A stretch of DNA of 64,000 nucleotides. Source: Pieris napi (Eukaryota > Arthropoda > Insecta > Lepidoptera > Pieridae). The number at the start of each line of letters is the position of its first letter. Position 1 is the first letter of the stretch. The notes below the pieces were generated by a model, which searched no databases, had not been told where the DNA came from, and saw only the letters and a list, made by a program, of their open reading frames with translations. A program made the translations under genes and the position numbers. Below are positions 20,246-31,475 of the stretch, piece by piece. The DNA is taken from assembly GCF_905475465.1 (NCBI RefSeq), contig NC_062236.1:12100001-12164000 (forward strand). Reading direction: 5' to 3'.

Positions 20246-21756
20246 AATTAAAACGTGAGTTGTAAAAATAACCTAGGAACTGCCACAGGCTTCCTTAGTT
20301 CACAATCATACTGAAAGATGAAGTGAAGTACAAATCATAATAGTAGAAGTTAGTTGGGAGGGCAAAAATTTAATAGCCATGGCGGAAAGTGTAGATCGGA
20401 CCTAATATCATCTGTATATTTCTCACCAAGTGAGTTCTTGCTCAATACAATTTCAGTATTCGAATTAATTATAATTGTTATCAATTTTAAGCATATTTTA
20501 TCTTTGACCATATCTTCATAATCAAGTATTCAAAAGCAGTCTGTTCACGCTCACACACCAATGGTCGCATAACATAAAAAATATAAAAATTATAGTAACT
20601 CGATATGCATTATCTCTTCGTGGGATTAGATGACACTATCCCATAAGATAATCTTCAACGAAAACTATACCTTATGCAAACAAGATTTGGTTCAAATTTC
20701 ATTGATTATACGCTCACGAAAATTCATTGTAAAAGCTTTTGTACGCTTTAAGAATAGAATTCAAAATACAATGACAGGTTATTACGATGTAAAAATGCAG
20801 ACTTTCCAGTTTAGACAATGTACATTTTAAACTTTAATACTTTGAAAATAAGGTTGGATATTGAATGGAACATGTAAATCATCTTTAAGCCCGGCGGTCC
20901 TGTATGGAAATTTTGGAAATATTAATAAGCAATAAGAGAATTTACACGGACTTGGTAGGTGGCAGTGACAATATCCTATGGACTTTAATTTTAATATTGA
21001 TTTAGTGTAGAATCTCTACAGAGTTTCACAAGACGGAAGCACAAGAAATAAAATCGATGGGCTTACTTATATCAGAAGTAGCGCTAAGTATCGATCTAGG
21101 CGTAAAAAAACAAACTTACTTTTGATAGATTTGAATAGCGAAATGCTTTCAGAGAACGAATATGTAGTACTATTATTTTTATAGAAAGTTCCATCGTAGT
21201 TGAATAATAATTTGTAATACCCAGACGATTCGGATGTAGTTGTAGATACGCCTGAGAACTTTACTTCGGAAGTGAAACCTTATTTTCCTTGAAATATGTT
21301 TTATTACCTCTTCTGATAGGTTTCTTTATCCTGTCTCCTGTTCGATACACTTTTTAAAACAGTTTTTTTATTGTTTAAACTAATTTAGTTTGACATTAAA
21401 GTAGTAGTTAATTACGCATCTGTCGAACACTATATGACACTTATCCCTATTATCCGTTCGATACCCGATGAAAAAATATTACAGACAACTAATGCTACAG
21501 TCTAACAGTACCATGATTAATACGTTATTTACTTTTTACTGTAATAAAGATAAACGTTACGTTAATTTTCTTCTAACGACGCAAAAACGAATTCACACGC
21601 GGGAATTGGCACATCTATTTTGATGAGAAATTTATTAGAAAAACTGATACAAGTAGTATGGAAAATTATGAAAAGTAGTCTTCCGAGCTATGAAATTAGT
21701 AAATTAACCAGAGGTATAAGCTTTTCATTGCAGTCTACAGACATATTAATTGCCTC

Positions 21757-21850
21757 TGTGCATTAACCAATTTTCAAGGTACAAAAAACATCGGGGAATT
21801 CAACTCAAGACTTCTAAGCCATCATTAGGCTACAATACAAATTTTTGAGG
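21757..21850 (+). repeat. direct repeat flanking RT fragment, left copy
   Basis: Shares ccaattttcaaggtacaaaa, aacatcggggaatt and caactcaagact with 22319-22410. The two copies, same orientation, bracket about 470 bp that includes the RT-like frame at 21862-22173. They may be parts of one element or a local duplication. Confidence 0.6.
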
Positions 21851-21861
21851 TTGAATGTACG

Positions 21862-22173
21862 GTGTACCCTTTTTACCCACTCACGTATCCGACCTTATTT
21901 ATTCTTGGTTCTGTGGGCTACCACGAGCTTAGAGTACGCCGAGAATTCGCGCTTGTGATGTACTTATTAAATTTATGGAGGACAGTATCTCAGAAGTATT
22001 ACAGTGCCTTAGCTTCAATGTACCTGGGCACGTCAGAATGCGTTACAACTACGACTAACCTTCTGAAAAGAGTACATATGATTCACTGTATGACTTTAGT
22101 TAACGAATTACTGGTTAACGGAGCTTTTTTAGTCTCCGTTGAGTGGGAAATTTTCTATTATTTTATTTTATAG
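21862..22173 (+). mobile_element. non-LTR polymerase C-terminal fragment (103 codons open)
   Basis: Open plus-strand frame with LTYPTLFILGSVGYHELRVR, REFALVMYLLNLWRTVS and a later NLLKRVHMIHCMTLVNEL. The pattern L..RR..A....L..LL......L, then N.L.R...LYN..., is that of the thumb/C-terminal part of Jockey/CR1-type polymerases (recalled). There are no catalytic motifs. Direct repeats flank it (21757-21850, 22319-22410). It could also be chance, but the length and hydrophobic pattern favour a retroelement remnant. Confidence 0.45.
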
Positions 22174-22318
22174 TAGTCAGTAAATTTTTTATTATGTAAT
22201 GTTGTTTTTTATATTATTTATTATGTTTGTTTAGGTTTCGTGTGTAATTTTTTTCTATTGGTGTTTCTTCTCAATTTAGAACCAACAGAATTTTGTTTTT
22301 TATAAATAAAATAACTGT

Positions 22319-22410
22319 TTCATTAATCAATTTTCAAGGTAAGGTTTGTATGTACAAAAACATCGGGGAATACAACACAAGACCTCCAATCCACTAAGGC
22401 ACAAAATGTA
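22319..22410 (+). repeat. direct repeat flanking RT fragment, right copy
   Basis: Contains tcaattttcaaggtaaggtt, acaaaaacatcggggaatac and aacacaagacctcc. It matches 21757-21850 with a short insertion (ggtttgtatgt). Confidence 0.6.
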
Positions 22411-22758
22411 CATGACTGTTAAGAAGTAATCCCTCAAAAAGTACAACGACCTGACAATAGCCAGACAGCGGTCGAGCGTCGACCTCTTGACGACTTATTT
22501 AGTAATTAACACCCAATAGATGTAAAAAACACCAGATGGATGTAATTATCCTATTCGATTCCTTTTATATTGTGAGAACACTTGTGACGCAAGTCTGATG
22601 TAAGATTATTCTAAGAACCATTTAGGACTTAAAGACTTTAATTTAAATTGGGAATGGGTTGAATTTGGCGGAACGCAAAAAGCTGTAAATGAGAATAGCG
22701 TTATAAAATTTTCTCGTTTATACCATAGTTTATAAATCGACTTTTTCAAATGCGTTTC

Positions 22759-23084
22759 AGAAGTTAGTCAACAAGGCTTTTTACGGACTATACTAGCTTA
22801 GTTAAGAAAAGTTACAGCAAGCTAACAATGCTGTAAAACTCTGTGTAACTTGTATATCCGATACTGCGATAAACACTGTACTTTGTCAAGAATATTCGAA
22901 ATTTAAATTATCGTAGTTAATTGATTTTTTTATTATTTATTTTGAAAGTTAATGGAACAAGGCGAGGTTATTTACGGACCATATTAGCTTCAATTAAGAA
23001 AACTTCGAGCAAGCTAACAATGCTAAAAAGCTCTCTACGGTAAACACTGTTCTATGATCAAGAAGATTCGAAATTTAAATTATC
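22759..23084 (+). repeat. tandem duplication ending in a splice donor
   Basis: Unit one is 22759-22912 and unit two is 22944-23084. They share agcaagctaacaatgct, taaacactgt and attcgaaatttaaattatc, with tttacgga and atta/actagctt upstream. Unit two runs into the minus-strand donor of the EGF6-8 exon (atcttac at 23082-23088). The matching place in unit one reads atcgtag, without the donor. Confidence 0.75.
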
Positions 23085-23088
23085 TTAC

Positions 23089-23251
23089 CTCAAAGCACAC
23101 TCGTCCACATCAGTCTCGCATAGTGTTCCCGAAAACGTTGGAGGACATTCGCAGGTGTAGGAGTTCAGTCCATCGAGACACGTAGCGCCATTTTGGCACA
23201 AATGTCCCGGGCAGTCGTCAATATCAATCTCGCAGTTCTGCCCACGGTAAC
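23089..23251 (-). CDS. Notch: Notch exon: EGF6 tail, EGF7, EGF8 start
   Basis: A 163-nt exon. The acceptor atattattacag lies right of 23251 and the donor GTAAGATAAT left of 23089. It enters in phase 1 and leaves in phase 2. It encodes YRGQNCEID (end of EGF6) and EGF7 with IDDCPGHLCQNGATC, LDGLNSYTC and ECPPTFSGTLCETD. It then gives VDECAL of EGF8. EGF7 has an O-fucose site (CQNGATC) but CPGHLC instead of an O-glucose serine, as in fly (CLGHLC, recalled). The first EGF8 loop (CALRPLVC after joining) is one residue shorter than in fly. Confidence 0.96.
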
Positions 23252-24221
23252 CTGTAATAATATCCGCAATTAATTTTGTGAAACCACTTTTTGTAGGAGC
23301 CTGTAGAAGTACCCAGCTTTTACCCTAGTTTTAGAAAGGTCAAGAACTAAATAAAAGGATCTTTTAATATCTCTTTTCAGCATTCCAGGCGAAGGACAAT
23401 ACTACAAGGACCATGCAGCAACACGCTGAATTTTTAAACTATATTATTGCTTCCTTCTGTTTTCCGTCTGTCTGTATGACCATGAGAAACTGAAAACCCA
23501 CTAAACGGTACACACCAAAAGCTAGTCTGGTTCTTGAGGAAGATTTATGTGTATGATTCATTATTGATATCCGTAAATTGACTGAAACGTAGCGATTTTT
23601 GTTGAAAGATTCTGTCAGATTATGACAGAATCTTTCTGTAATAATTAATAATAATTAAAATCTACGGAAGCTGGTAGTATTTTATGTCAACCAAACCACT
23701 TAATGTCTATCAGTAATACATAAAACCGTCAAGAAAAATATGCCTATGACCCCTTACATACACTTTCACTTAATCTGGTCCATTCATTAGCCTACGAAGT
23801 ACTAATTAACTGACAAAACTAACAGAGAAGTTCCCACGAGCACATGTGTTACGCTTTAAATCTATCGGCGCCTGAGTGACGTCATGTGGCGTTTATTGTA
23901 AAAATACTTGTCAAAATGTGTTTTAACAGATTGCGAAGGGGCGCTATTTTAGTTGCTATGCTCTGTTAGCAAAACAATTTTATTTATTTATTTATTAATT
24001 TTGTTAAAAGTTTAATTCATTAATCAAATAATTGATGTCACCTGGATTTGGTCCCGAAAAACCTTAACAATAATTGAATTATTTCCAGAACAGCCACGCC
24101 CTTTGCCTTTATTGTAATTTTCTAGACTGTACTATCGCGGACATAACGAAATAATTAAAAATGAAAAAATAATTAACGGCTCAAATATAAGTCCAAATGT
24201 TTCCTATCGGAATAGATACTC

Positions 24222-24345
24222 TAGGGCCGTGGGGTTTAGTTGGCGCCTGAGAGACCCCAGAGCTGTTGCGTTCTCCCTCAACGAATAAGTTCCTATTGCA
24301 ATACAGCGTGAAAATGATGCCAGCAAGACTGGGACCAAACTATTT
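24222..24345 (+). mobile_element. degenerate non-LTR RT C-terminus
   Basis: The words agggccgtggggtt, gagagaccccagagctgttg and caatacagcgtgaaaatgat spell broken pieces of the LGPWG and IAIQR.N.AS text seen intact at 14721-15005. Plus orientation, frameshifted. Confidence 0.5.
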
Positions 24346-24351
24346 CAATTA

Positions 24352-24613
24352 GGGCCATTCAAGTATTACGTAAGCACTATAGGGGGTTTGGGGGATTGTC
24401 TTTGATTTCCTTATTTGGTGATAACATCAACAATAATTATTTACTTTTTTGCACATATTACCCAAACATTGTCTATTGCTTGAAAACGAAATGCATTTTC
24501 GAGGATTTCTACAAAAATTAATACTTTTAAGTACTATTATTTTTGAGAGCTTACTTTTGCTGACAAGAGGAAGGGGGGATTTTAAATCTGCTTACATTAT
24601 AATTGAACGGCCC
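24352..24613. mobile_element. TIR-like DNA element, diverged
   Basis: Left end gggccattcaagtattacgt. The right end, reversed, reads ggggccgttcaattata. G- and C-run segments (agggggtttggggga, ggaaggggggatttt) fit a common arthropod element that begins GGG.CATTCAAGTATTACGTAA (recalled). No coding capacity. A related fragment lies at 33848-33963. Confidence 0.45.
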
Positions 24614-25799
24614 CTTTTGTTTTAATTTTCCATTTATTAATCTTTAATTATTATTAAAGATTATTAAATTAGATTAAGTATTTAATCATCACACTTCTTT
24701 CTATGTGTAATTCGTTCTAATACTTAAAAGCTTAGGAGCATTGTACAATAAGCGAAGCAAATAAATTTTGTCGCGACTAGCGAATTTTTACATAAATTGA
24801 CAGCTGATTAGTTAATTACGCTGACAAGTGCATAGAGCCGTAAATGGCATTATGATAATTAATAGCTTTTTGTATTTGGAACAAAAAAAATATTTGCATA
24901 ATCTTTTAGATGTTGAAATGGAAGGAGACAAAAATATATTAAGTATTAGCCTGTTTTATATAATCTACAACTTGGGAATTTTCGTAGCGACTCGTATTTA
25001 AATACAGCACCCCAATAATGTAATTCTTAAGAAGATGGTTTTCCTTTCTTAAGAGTAACCAATCTCGGAGAGTCAAATATGTCAAAAATGCATTCTATAA
25101 AGGCTTACCAACTTAAGGCGTTTAAGAATACAGCATATGATGTTCGATGATAATTGTATGTTCATAAATTTACCGTAACCCGCTGAACATATATTGATGA
25201 AGATACGTTCTAAGTCCACATTGATTCAGTACAAACTTCATACAAAATGGCTCAACATTTATCTATGCAAACGTTTGGACAGTATCAATCGATTAACATA
25301 CTGTGAGAGTTGTAACCCACACATTTCTCACGTCGAGTAAATAGAATTAATATAGGTACGAATATTTTGTGTTGTGCCATACAATCTGTCCCATACACCA
25401 ATATATTTTTGTCGGTTTGAATCGAATTGGATAATAACTCCTATACGAAACCACTAAACCATTTTGAAATCAATATAAATTGCCTATTAAGTTATTACAA
25501 AATTGCACAATTTAAGTGTTATTTCATTACATATAATAACTGTTGAAAATCGTCTCATCAAGGAAATAATGTCTCAAATTAAATCACACTTCAAAGGAAT
25601 TTAGACTCTCGTGCCTTACAATAAAGTCTTACGCAAGTTGATTGTATTTTTTGGATCATTTTGGCAAGTCAAAGGTCATGCTCTCTCTTGTAATTCATGG
25701 CTTATACGCTAAGATGTACCAGACATCTTGGAATAACTTTACGCAATTTAGACTTACATAAAACCTTGCGATCTAAGGCTTTTAAGAATTGGACATTTA

Positions 25800-25841
25800 A
25801 CATTCGAACGGTGAAGGAAAACATCGTGAGGAAACTGGCTT
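25800..25841 (+). mobile_element. SINE body fragment
   Basis: The words cattcgaacggtgaaggaaa, acatcgtgaggaaactggct match the central part of the main SINE family. It is joined to an unrelated GC-rich sequence that continues to about 25975. Confidence 0.6.
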
Positions 25842-26797
25842 GGCTTGGTTTCGGCATGTTGTAGTATTGGGAATATGAAACATAAGGCCCTATCCCGGCA
25901 CGAATTGCTGTGTCAGTGTCTCGGGGTGGACTGCGATGCGCAGTAGAGAGCTGGAGCACTGAGGCGCGCCGGCCCGTAATAACTAGACTAACTAAATTAG
26001 TTATGTAAAAGATTAAATTAATTTAGTTTTATCAATTCTTTTTAATTGGCTTGCGATAAAATATATCGGGTAAATTTCAAAATCATGTTCTATAATCTAT
26101 ATACATTTTCGTCATAAGTTCTCTAAAATCGAGTTAAGTTATTTAAATCGTGTATCGATCTTTCAAAATGGATACATAAACTACTCAACTCCACCATATA
26201 TTTCATGTATCATTTCAATTCGCCCATTTCAAGAAACGATAACGAAAAATGGAAAAAAACAATGTACTTATTTTGAGTTTAGCGACCAGATCGGTCCTTA
26301 AAAAGTTCAATAAATAAAATAATGTCAATTTCATAAAGAAATAACGTACTGTCAAGTGGGTCGCTTGAGTTATAAGTAGTATGAGTCAATACTAAATTAA
26401 AACAGAAATATTCCCATATTAACATCTCATACCAATTACCACTTCAGTATCTAAGTGGCCCATGTGAGAAACCTTGCTCTAAATCAATCATGAAACTGAA
26501 CACTTCCCCATAAAATTATTTTAATTACGTATAAAAGAATTGTGAACGTAAACATGGCGCAAAACATTGGAACTGTTTTGTAATTAAAATTGGTATCCAC
26601 TTATTTTATTCCGAGCCTAAGTTCTGGTGATTTAAGTACGGTATGGCAAAGTACGGATCGGAGACCGTTGACACACAATTTTAATAATAAATACTAAGCC
26701 TTAAGTAAAGTTTTGACTCAACTCAATGAAACGAAAAAATCCCCACAATTGTTAGTCGTAGAAGGAACACAGGACCAACGGGAATGGGTTGATTGAT

Positions 26798-26945
26798 AAT
26801 CTTAATATATATATTTCTTGTGTGCGTGTGTATGTGACTGAACTCCTCCTAAACGACTGGACCGATTTTGATGAAATTTTTTGTGTGTGTTCAAGGGGAT
26901 CTGGGAATGGTTTAGATTCACAAATCAGCCCGGCAGATGGCACTG
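26798..26945 (-). repeat. dispersed repeat family A, reversed copy
   Basis: Reverse of 8594-8920: an AT-rich start, then ttgtgtgcgtgtgtatgtga, ctcctcctaaacgactggac, caaggggatctgggaatgg and tttagattcacaaatcagcc. The frames on both strands here are shadows of the repeat. Confidence 0.65.
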
Positions 26946-27399
26946 CAGTCGGTACTTTCATACTTTGCTTAATATCCTAATCGCTTTAAATATCATGCAG
27001 GACAACGTCTGTGGGGTCCACTAGTACATATATAAAATACTTTGCTTTTTAGGTACAGTGTAGTAAACTCCATGTAATGTTCCTCGATTTACCGACGAAC
27101 GGAAGGTTTAGCTTGTCTTCCTTACAATGATACACTATACATAGCATTACACCCAATCTCAAAAACGACAATAATTGAGTAATAAAGTACATATTATATC
27201 TATAATAGTTCACAACACTTACATATAATTAATTAACGGCGTAATTTATTTTACCCCTCAAGTATAGATATTATATGATATGATATATTATATGATATGA
27301 TATAAGTATATTTGCAATATTCTTAATCTACATAGTAATAATAATTAAAATTTGATTATAAAACGAAAACAAATTTCAAAAGTTTGCAGGCTGTGTACT

Positions 27400-27575
27400 T
27401 TTTATGCTGGAAGCAATTTCTCGATGTATTGCGATACTTATTCGTTGAGCGAGGAAAGCACCAGCTCTGATCACCTGTACTAGTACCAGGCGTCAACTTA
27501 AATTTTTAAATAGATGTACACTGAACTCCACGGCCCAAGAGTCTACTCTAAAGGGAACAAAATCAAAGTTGGAGG
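27400..27575 (-). mobile_element. degenerate non-LTR RT C-terminus
   Basis: The minus strand reads NFDFVPFRVDSW, then after damage FLAQRISIAIHREIASSI. It is a broken copy of the family intact at 14721-15005 (DFVPFSVETLGPW, GQRISLAVQRGNAASI). Confidence 0.55.
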
Positions 27576-27769
27576 AAGGACTCTTAAATCGAAACAATGC
27601 ACAAGCGCCTCAACAAAATTTTAAAACATTGTATATATTACAAACAAGTCATAAACTTGGCACGTCAATGAAAATAAATAAGCACACCTAGTTATCGGTA
27701 AGTGGCGCCGCGGGCAGAGTCTAACTAATTATGGGATTTGTAATGTTTATTTCTCTCACATATTTTAAT

Positions 27770-28045
27770 GCCGATTTTGCAACAGGTCAAAGATTATTTA
27801 ACATTACTTTTGCCTTGAGATATAGTAGAAATACAACAAACAACAGCAGTTTTTGCCGTACCACCACTAGGTGGAACCAGCTGCCCACTGAAGTATTTCT
27901 GAACCAATTCTAGTTAGGGTCTTTCAAGAAAACAGCGGTCTAAATTATTTAAAGGCCGGCAATGCACTTGCGAGCCTTCTGGCAATGTGAGTGTCCATGG
28001 GCGGCGATATCACTTAACATTAGATGAACCTCTTATCTAACATTA
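27770..28045 (+). mobile_element. non-LTR RT end plus 3' tail
   Basis: The plus-strand frame gives SSFCRTTTRWNQLPTEVF, then a stop and GSFKKTAV. The words TT.LWN.LP..VF and F-K-R before the end are typical of Jockey/CR1-type C-termini (recalled). The tail aaaggccggcaatgcacttg, gagtgtccatgggcggcg follows, as at 8262-8372. Related reversed copy: 48300-48640. Confidence 0.65.
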
Positions 28046-28051
28046 GAAAAT

Positions 28052-28170
28052 AACAGAAAAAACTAAAATGTTGACTATAGCTAACTTCAGGGTGTCGGTT
28101 TTATGTGACGATGTGCGCGCGTAAAAATTACGTATTTTTTTCCTAACGCGCCAAAAGAAGTATAACTTCA
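28052..28170 (+). mobile_element. TIR element family, fragment
   Basis: Right half of the short form: aaaactaaaatgttgactat, agctaacttcagggtgtcgg, gatgtgcgcgcg, ending aacgcgccaaaagaagtata. It lies a few bases after the non-LTR tail that ends at about 28045. Confidence 0.7.
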
Positions 28171-28792
28171 ACATGCAACGACCGAATTAACAGCGAATTT
28201 GCAGCTAGAACTTAAGTGTTTCTTCCAATTCGGTAGCTGTACACGTAAATGTCAAATCTAAGCCCACCTCGCGTGTCACAATAAATATAAAGTTAATATC
28301 TAGGACATCATTATTCGCACGTCCACGGCACGCCATTATGAACACGAATTGTAAAACAAAACGTAAGATTGCGTGTCTGTATTCTTTGACCCTACGCCCC
28401 GAGGCGACCACGACTTGAAAGCTTTGGACCAGTTTATAACCATATTTATAGATATGCAGATTAGAGAGGCAGAAATATGATTTCGATAATGTAGACTAGA
28501 ACATAAACTGTAGTTGGTGTTGGTAAATTGTATACAATTAATCTTAGGAGTTGCTTAAATTTGTCTCTTCGGACTAGCTAACTTAAAATTTAGTTATCTC
28601 TTTTATTACTTTTATAGTAGGTATCTATTCATGCACTCATATACGAAAATGTATTGGTAATCGAGGCAGATTACTGCTCTCTTTAAATATTTGCGTTACC
28701 TCACAATGTTTTTAGTAGAATTAATGGACCACAGCCGAGGTTCAAACGCTCAATTTTAGGGGGGTACTAACTCTTAATAATTGTATAAAAAA

Positions 28793-29055
28793 AGTGGCGC
28801 TAGAACCTTTTTTAGGTTCGGCCTCAGATTTCTGTATCTGTTTCATGATCATTTGTCAATCTAATAGGCAAGTAGGTGTCTTCTGTGCCTGATACACGCC
28901 GTCGACGTGGGTCTAAGGCAAGCCGCCCAGCCAGCCCCACGATGTTCAAATTTAAATGCGCACATAGAAAGAGAACCTATTGGTGCACAGCCGGTAATCG
29001 AACCTACGACCTCGGAAATGAGAGACGCACGATGAAGCCACTTGGCCAATACTGC
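28793..29055 (-). mobile_element. tRNA-derived SINE
   Basis: Nearly full-length copy. The tail gtggcgctagaacctttttt and ttctgtatctgtttcatgat is at the left. The head at the right has (plus strand) gcacagccggtaatcgaacc and tgaagccacttggccaatac. The frames of about 60 codons on both strands here come from the SINE. Confidence 0.85.
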
Positions 29056-29524
29056 TTACAAATTTAACAATCGTATACGCAATAAAAATATATTTAACAA
29101 TACATATCACAAGAATAACTTAGTTCGGCCATGTGTCTCAAAATAGTGTAACCTAATTTATTATTATAATAAGGTCCTTTTATTGGAAATATACCTTCAT
29201 AAGTAAAACAAATTAATCTCTGTTAACAACAAGCTTATAAGGCGACAGGTAATCTACTCTGATCTATGTATGGAAATATGTAATTACAAGGTGACACAAT
29301 TTCTTGTACGCAACAAATTCAGCAATAAAAACTTACTCGTGTAAACAAAATAAGAATAATTGACAACTACACATTTCGCAACCGATACAATTTACAAGGA
29401 ATATTGTTTTTAATGAATTAAAGGACTCTTAAAAAGCGTCTGGTGACACTAGGGACACAATTAAGTTTAATACTATACAAGTAACACGATACGTAATCAA
29501 CAGAAAGACATTAAAGAAATCACA

Positions 29525-29705
29525 ATGAATGGGACCCGAAAAAGAAGAGTGGTAAGGCCAAATGAAGATGGGCTGCTGATATAAATAGCAGGAAAAGACT
29601 GGCAGACTATTGGCAAAGATCTCTATCTTTCTTTCTTTTTAGAGATATCTAGGATTGGAGGAGGGCTTCACCTAAGAGATATCCACAGGCGCCTAACATA
29701 TTACT
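29525..29705 (+). mobile_element. degenerate RTE-type polymerase end
   Basis: The plus strand reads WDPKKKSGK, RWAADINSRKRLADYWQRS and, after an AT-rich insertion, DWRRASP-like text with a ggaggagggcttcacc word. This follows the order GKRS.GR...RW.DDI...G.DW..IA.DR..W..LEEAF of RTE C-termini (recalled). Several frameshifts. Confidence 0.5.
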
Positions 29706-29754
29706 ATTATTACTATTCATATTTGAAATGGAAATTATTGATATCTATTTAATA

Positions 29755-30120
29755 AATATATATATAAGAAAAATGGTCTTCGTTTGAGGCTCCTTCACGC
29801 CTAAACCACTGATTGTATCGACATGAAACTACTGCCATTCGATGCGAAATTTTTCCTAGATGGCTATGTATTTTTTACATTCCAGCGTTCCTTCATTTTT
29901 TTATTGCTGTTTTACTTTTATGAAAATTTATACATACGGACTTCACCGCGGAAACATTCCTAGAACCTCAACATCTGTTAAAAACTCGATTTTCGAAAAT
30001 TTTCAATTTTCTTAGCGGGAAGTTAGAAAAATATGAAAAAATAATAATAATGAAACATAAAATTTTATTTATTACCTATTTTAATTCGCCCAGCAAAGCG
30101 GGCGGGAAACGGCTAGTATA
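29755..30120. repeat. dispersed repeat beside EGF3-6 exon
   Basis: Starts in an AT microsatellite (29750-29770). It continues with ggctccttcacgcctaaacc and ctagatggctatgtattttt. It ends gcccagcaaagcgggcggga, aacggctagtatatat. One fixed end reading ctagccgtttcccgcccgc on the other strand and one AT end again suggest a microsatellite-associated interspersed element. It stops about 60 bp from the exon donor. Confidence 0.5.
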
Positions 30121-30183
30121 TATGATGAGATGGTATTCAAAGAGAGAGCTTTTCCTCTATTTATTATATAAAGCTTTACTCAC

Positions 30184-30528
30184 CCGAAGGACAGTCGCAC
30201 TCATATCTTAGTTGATCCAACGGCGTGCATCTCCCTCCGTGCAGGCATGGTGACGGTTCACAAGGAACATATTCAGCATCACAGTCCCTTCCCGTATATC
30301 CCGGCTCACAAACACAGGTATACGACCCGTGGGTATTGAAGCATCGCCCATGGTGACAGGGACCAGAGCCGCTGGAACATTCGACGACGTCTTCAGTACA
30401 TCGCGAGCCGGTGAAGCCAGGAGGACAGACGCAAGAGTACCCAGCCGCCGTTGTATTGTCAGCAACGCAACGGCCTCCGTTTCGACAGGGTTGCGATGCA
30501 CAGTGGTCTTCGTGGGAGCACTCTTCAC
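30184..30528 (-). CDS. Notch: Notch exon: EGF3 tail, EGF4, EGF5, EGF6
   Basis: Longest exon here (345 nt), acceptor ctacgttttcag right of 30528, donor GTGAGTAAAG left of 30184; phase 1 in and out. It encodes EECSHE (end of EGF3). EGF4 has CASQPCRNGGRC and VADNTTAAGYSC. EGF5 has VVECSSGSGPCHHGRC, NTHGSYTCVCEPGYTGRDC. EGF6 has VPCEPSPCLHGGRC, RYECDCPSG. EGF4 carries an NTT glycosylation sequon. EGF5 has a longer first loop (SSGSGP). EGF4-6 all have Arg before the third cysteine, so none has an O-fucose residue. Fly EGF4 and EGF5 have Thr there (recalled). A frame on the same strand starting at an internal ATG is an out-of-phase shadow. Confidence 0.96.
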
Positions 30529-31245
30529 CTGAAAACGTAGGGGATTGAAAATTTCGTATTTATGATATTGATTTCACATTTAGAATTATCGATTTGATGC
30601 AGTTTAAATATATATTATAATTTCTAACATTGCTATAACTTAGTCGTTCCTATGTCAACGAATTAAAAAGTTATTTCAAAAAAGAACTATTTAATAGACA
30701 TGTATGGTTTCATGTCTGCCATAAAAAATACATATATATGTTAATCATCCCTCACTTCTTGTAAGTCACATATAACAAAATCAATGTCAAAATAATCAAT
30801 CTCAAGTATTTTTATTTCACACGGTTGTTTATGGGATACAAACAAAAGGCCAGATTGATTGAAGATGTGTTTTTGTTTATACAGTTCACATAATCAGCAA
30901 TTTAAATTAATTGACGTAGGTAACTGAGTGATTTTTTTAATAATTAATTTATTGTAATCTTAATTGCACCATTAATTTTCATATAAATAAGTTATTGAGA
31001 GCGCGTCATATAAAGTGTTGGTGTTATTTTTATTACATTAATCTCGTACGAAATATATTTTTAATTCTATTATCCTATAAAGATACTTTTATTTAATGTA
31101 TTTTTTTATACCAATATGGACAGAGCTTTTGCCACAATCCAATTAAGTGAGATCAACCAAAGAGATCGGCCGGAGATCCAAAAGATGTCTATTTATATTA
31201 TAACCGCCGCTAAAATAAACCTATATTGTACGATATAATCATAAT

Positions 31246-31475
31246 TGGATCTGGGCCTCAGATTTCTGAATCTGTTTCATGATCGTTTGTCTAATAGGAA
31301 AGTAGGTGATCAGCCTCCTGTGCCTGACACTCGCCGCCGACTTTTTGGATCTAAGGCAAGCCGGTTTCTTCACGATGTTTTCCTTCACCGCTCGAGCGAA
31401 TGTTAAATGCGCACATAGAAATTCCATTGGTGCACAGCTAGGGATCGAACCTAACACTGGTCATTGTGACAGTCA
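31246..31475 (-). mobile_element. tRNA-derived SINE, head damaged
   Basis: The tail ggatctgggcctcagatttc and tctgtttcatgatcg is at the left. The body has tttccttcaccgctcgagcg, atgttaaatgcgcacatag. The head has gcacagctagggatcgaacc. The last part of the head (box A side) is replaced by unrelated bases near 31455. Confidence 0.8.

Larger units (their letters stand above)
13501..23088. other. 9.6-kb Notch intron
   Basis: Intron between the EGF6-8 and EGF8-9 exons. It holds non-LTR RT debris (14690-15150), a 5S-rRNA-bearing repeat (15189-15477), tandem copies (16105-16450), an RT end (17102-17440), family A pieces (18313-18575), a PIF/Harbinger element (19148-19821), further LINE ends (20090-20245, 21862-22173) and a tandem duplication running up to the donor (22759-23084). 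The stretches 13620-14690, 15500-16100, 16450-17100, 17450-18300, 18800-19140 and 20250-21750 are AT-rich and show no gene that I can support. Confidence 0.7.
23252..30183. other. 6.9-kb Notch intron
   Basis: Intron between the EGF3-6 and EGF6-8 exons. It holds RT debris (24222-24345, 27400-27575, 27770-28045, 29525-29705), a TIR-like element (24352-24613), SINE pieces (25800-25841, 28793-29055), a family A copy (26798-26945), a TIR element fragment (28052-28170) and a repeat beside the exon (29755-30120). AT-rich unique-looking stretches are 23300-24200, 24620-25790, 26000-26790, 26950-27390 and 28180-28790. A short AT tandem (tatgatatgata words) lies at 27268-27305. A GC-rich patch lies at 25880-25975, origin unknown. 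Confidence 0.7.

Noticed and set aside
27262..27310. CRISPR-like or functional tandem array in the AT repeat
   Set aside because: It is a short AT microsatellite of tatgata words without spacers.
30208..30528. 106-codon minus-strand frame starting at an internal ATG
   Set aside because: It is the EGF3-6 exon read in a wrong phase; the correct phase gives cysteine-perfect EGF repeats.
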